Shown: positions 43,035 to 43,830 of the stretch, one piece after another
Layout: every line of letters begins with the position of its first letter
Position numbering within the stretch: position 1 is the stretch's first letter
Source of the DNA: JBHJGU01 sp050331475
GTDB lineage: Bacteria; Pseudomonadota; Alphaproteobacteria; Caulobacterales; Maricaulaceae
Length of the DNA: 43,830 nucleotides
Assembly: GCA_050331475.1 (NCBI GenBank)
Contig: JBHJGU010000108.1
Coordinates: forward strand, 1 to 43,830
Reading direction: 5' to 3'
The notes under the pieces: model-generated
The model's database searches: none
Told to the model about the DNA's origin: nothing
The model's input: only the letters and a program-made list of their open reading frames with translations
Program-made: the position numbers and the translations under genes

Positions 43035-43484
43035 TTATGGGTGGGCTTTCCTTAAGTCCCTGAGCCAATCTAACGCAAGTTCTGGATCTCGAAACGTCGA
43101 AAAGGGCGTGCGGCGAAACAGTTTCGCTTCGAAACTCGCCGCGGTGTGCGCCGCTGAGCTGGGCGCCAAAATTGCGAGACCGAAAAACCGCTTGTGGATC
43201 TCCTTGAAGAGATAGGTGATGGCTTCAGGAGCAAAATGCGTATCCTCGCCTCGCCAGACCAAGAGTCCATGGCGCTGATTGGGCTGAAGCTCCGCCATCA
43301 CTGCCGACATCGCTGTTAAATATTCCCGAAGAACTTCTTGATTGCTCGGCCGCACAGCGATGAATAACCCATCATCAGTGACGAACACATCCGCGCCACC
43401 CACATGGGAGACAAATTTTGCCGTTTCATCCCCGACTGTAAGATTGCGCACCCGAGAGGGGTCTTTTTGCGCCTTTGTGGACAT
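43035..43484 (-). CDS. Small SpoIIAA/STAS-like protein (tentative)
   Basis: 149 residues, soluble, no signal peptide. The layout GADVFVTDDGLFIAVRPSNQ, then a central helix, FKEIHKRFFGLAILAPSSAA, AKLFRRTPFSTFRDPELALD and WLRDLR resembles the SpoIIAA/STAS-like fold, whose last strand and helix read FxxFRDxxxAxxWLR. Similarity is only structural-looking and no catalytic residue is known. It lies just upstream of the RimB-RimK gene in the same direction, so a joint role is possible. The start is an ATG with GGGAT upstream. Confidence 0.55.
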   Translation of the reverse strand: MSTKAQKDPSRVRNLTVGDETAKFVSHVGGADVFVTDDGLFIAVRPSNQEVLREYLTAMSAVMAELQPNQRHGLLVWRGEDTHFAPEAITYLFKEIHKRFFGLAILAPSSAAHTAASFEAKLFRRTPFSTFRDPELALDWLRDLRKAHP

Positions 43485-43680
43485 GGGTGATCCCTATACC
43501 CTTTATCTGGTCGCGCGACCGATATGAACTTCAAGCCGTTTCGCCAAAGCACAGCAGAACCAAATTTAATCGCGAATTATTACCGGTGGTGTTACGCGTT
43601 AGATTGACCCTAATTCCGCACCGTTCGCTTTCAATGGCTTTTTCGAGCGCCCGACAGAGGTGACCACAGGTCGCTAGCGC

Positions 43681-43830
43681 TAGGTCATAAACTCATAAAC
43701 GGATTGGCGGTTTGAGCGAACAGTGATTCAAGCTTCTGGAAGGGAGCTTGGCCATGTCTCAACGTCGCTACGAACTAACCGATTTTGAGTGGTCGATCAT
43801 CGCGCCTTTATTGCCGAACAAGCCGCGCGG
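43681..43830 (+). mobile_element. IS5-family element, left part (runs past the window edge)
   Basis: TAGGTCATAAACTCATAAAC at 43681-43700 looks like the left terminal repeat of IS427/IS1031-type IS5 elements, and the transposase gene begins 70 bases inside. The preceding 196 bases (43485-43680) hold no gene; they include TTAATCGCGAATTAT, one base off a CtrA box, about 85 bases upstream of the gene at 43484. The exact element boundary and target duplication are outside what can be checked. Confidence 0.55.
43754..43830 (+). CDS. IS5-family transposase, N-terminal start (partial)
   Basis: 25 codons before the window ends: MSQRRYELTDFEWSIIAPLL then PNKPRG. This is the standard DUF4096-type beginning of IS5-family (IS427/IS1031 group) transposases. 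GAAGGGAGC lies about 10 bases before the ATG. The catalytic domain is off the edge. It comes from a different part of the protein than the IS5 fragment at 6850-6965, so relation between the two cannot be judged. Confidence 0.85.
   Translation, partial: MSQRRYELTDFEWSIIAPLLPNKPR

Noticed and set aside
43566..43580. A further CtrA box upstream of the SpoIIAA-like gene
   Set aside because: TTAATCGCGAATTAT has one mismatch and lies in an AT-rich stretch next to an IS end, so support is too weak to list as a site.

Overview
The window is GC-rich alphaproteobacterial chromosome. The strongest evidence is an unbroken division and cell-wall (dcw) cluster that continues into lpxC, bamD, recN and ligA, an FtsZ with the class-typical C-terminal peptide, and a CtrA-type TTAA-N7-TTAA box in front of ftsZ. 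This suggests a Caulobacterales or Hyphomonadaceae-like bacterium; the species cannot be named from the sequence alone.

Layout. (1) 1-3637: the tail of an IS110-type transposase, then prmA, two doubtful small ORFs and a three-domain Xaa-Pro aminopeptidase. (2) 3638-7565: an accessory island in the space beside ligA. It is bounded by two direct copies of a 272-bp segment (21 mismatches, no gaps) carrying the end of a small zinc-ribbon gene and the end of ligA. Between the copies lie fragments of IS110, IS21, IS5 and IS481 elements, one complete IS1595 element with its target duplication, and a visibly AT-rich two-gene unit: a lysozyme-like protein followed, with an ATGA overlap, by a secreted partner. 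(3) 7372-12247 (minus): ligA, recN, bamD. (4) 12489-12977 (plus): an XRE regulator set into the otherwise minus-strand block. (5) 12994-32201 (minus): lpxC, ftsZ, ftsA, ftsQ, ddl, murB, murC, murG, ftsW, murD, mraY, murF, murE, ftsI, ftsL, rsmH, mraZ. Most junctions overlap by 1-13 bases, so the operon looks translationally coupled. Three 10-bp-spaced MraZ boxes precede mraZ. (6) 32581-32954 (minus): the RNase P RNA gene. (7) 33002-35798 (minus): an Amidase_2 peptidoglycan amidase, an EamA exporter, a small membrane protein and a TerB-DnaJ protein. (8) 35844-40678 (plus): NnrU-like protein, ATP-hydrolysing 5-oxoprolinase and a secreted fasciclin protein. (9) 40960-43484 (minus): a membrane protein of unknown function, a RimB-RimK fusion and a small SpoIIAA/STAS-like protein. 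(10) 43754 to the edge: start of an IS5-type transposase.

How they fit together. The core is the lipid II and septum machinery: MurC/D/E/F and Ddl build and load the pentapeptide, MraY and MurG make lipid I and II, FtsW/FtsI polymerise and crosslink it, FtsL/Q/A/Z form the divisome. LpxC and BamD supply outer-membrane assembly. The accessory material is concentrated at the ligA 3' end. There, a single T-to-A difference between the repeat copies removes the stop codons of two convergent genes at once, giving LigA a 49-residue tail read from antisense of the neighbouring gene. The least explained content is the zinc-ribbon gene, the lysozyme-like/secreted pair and the RimBK unit.
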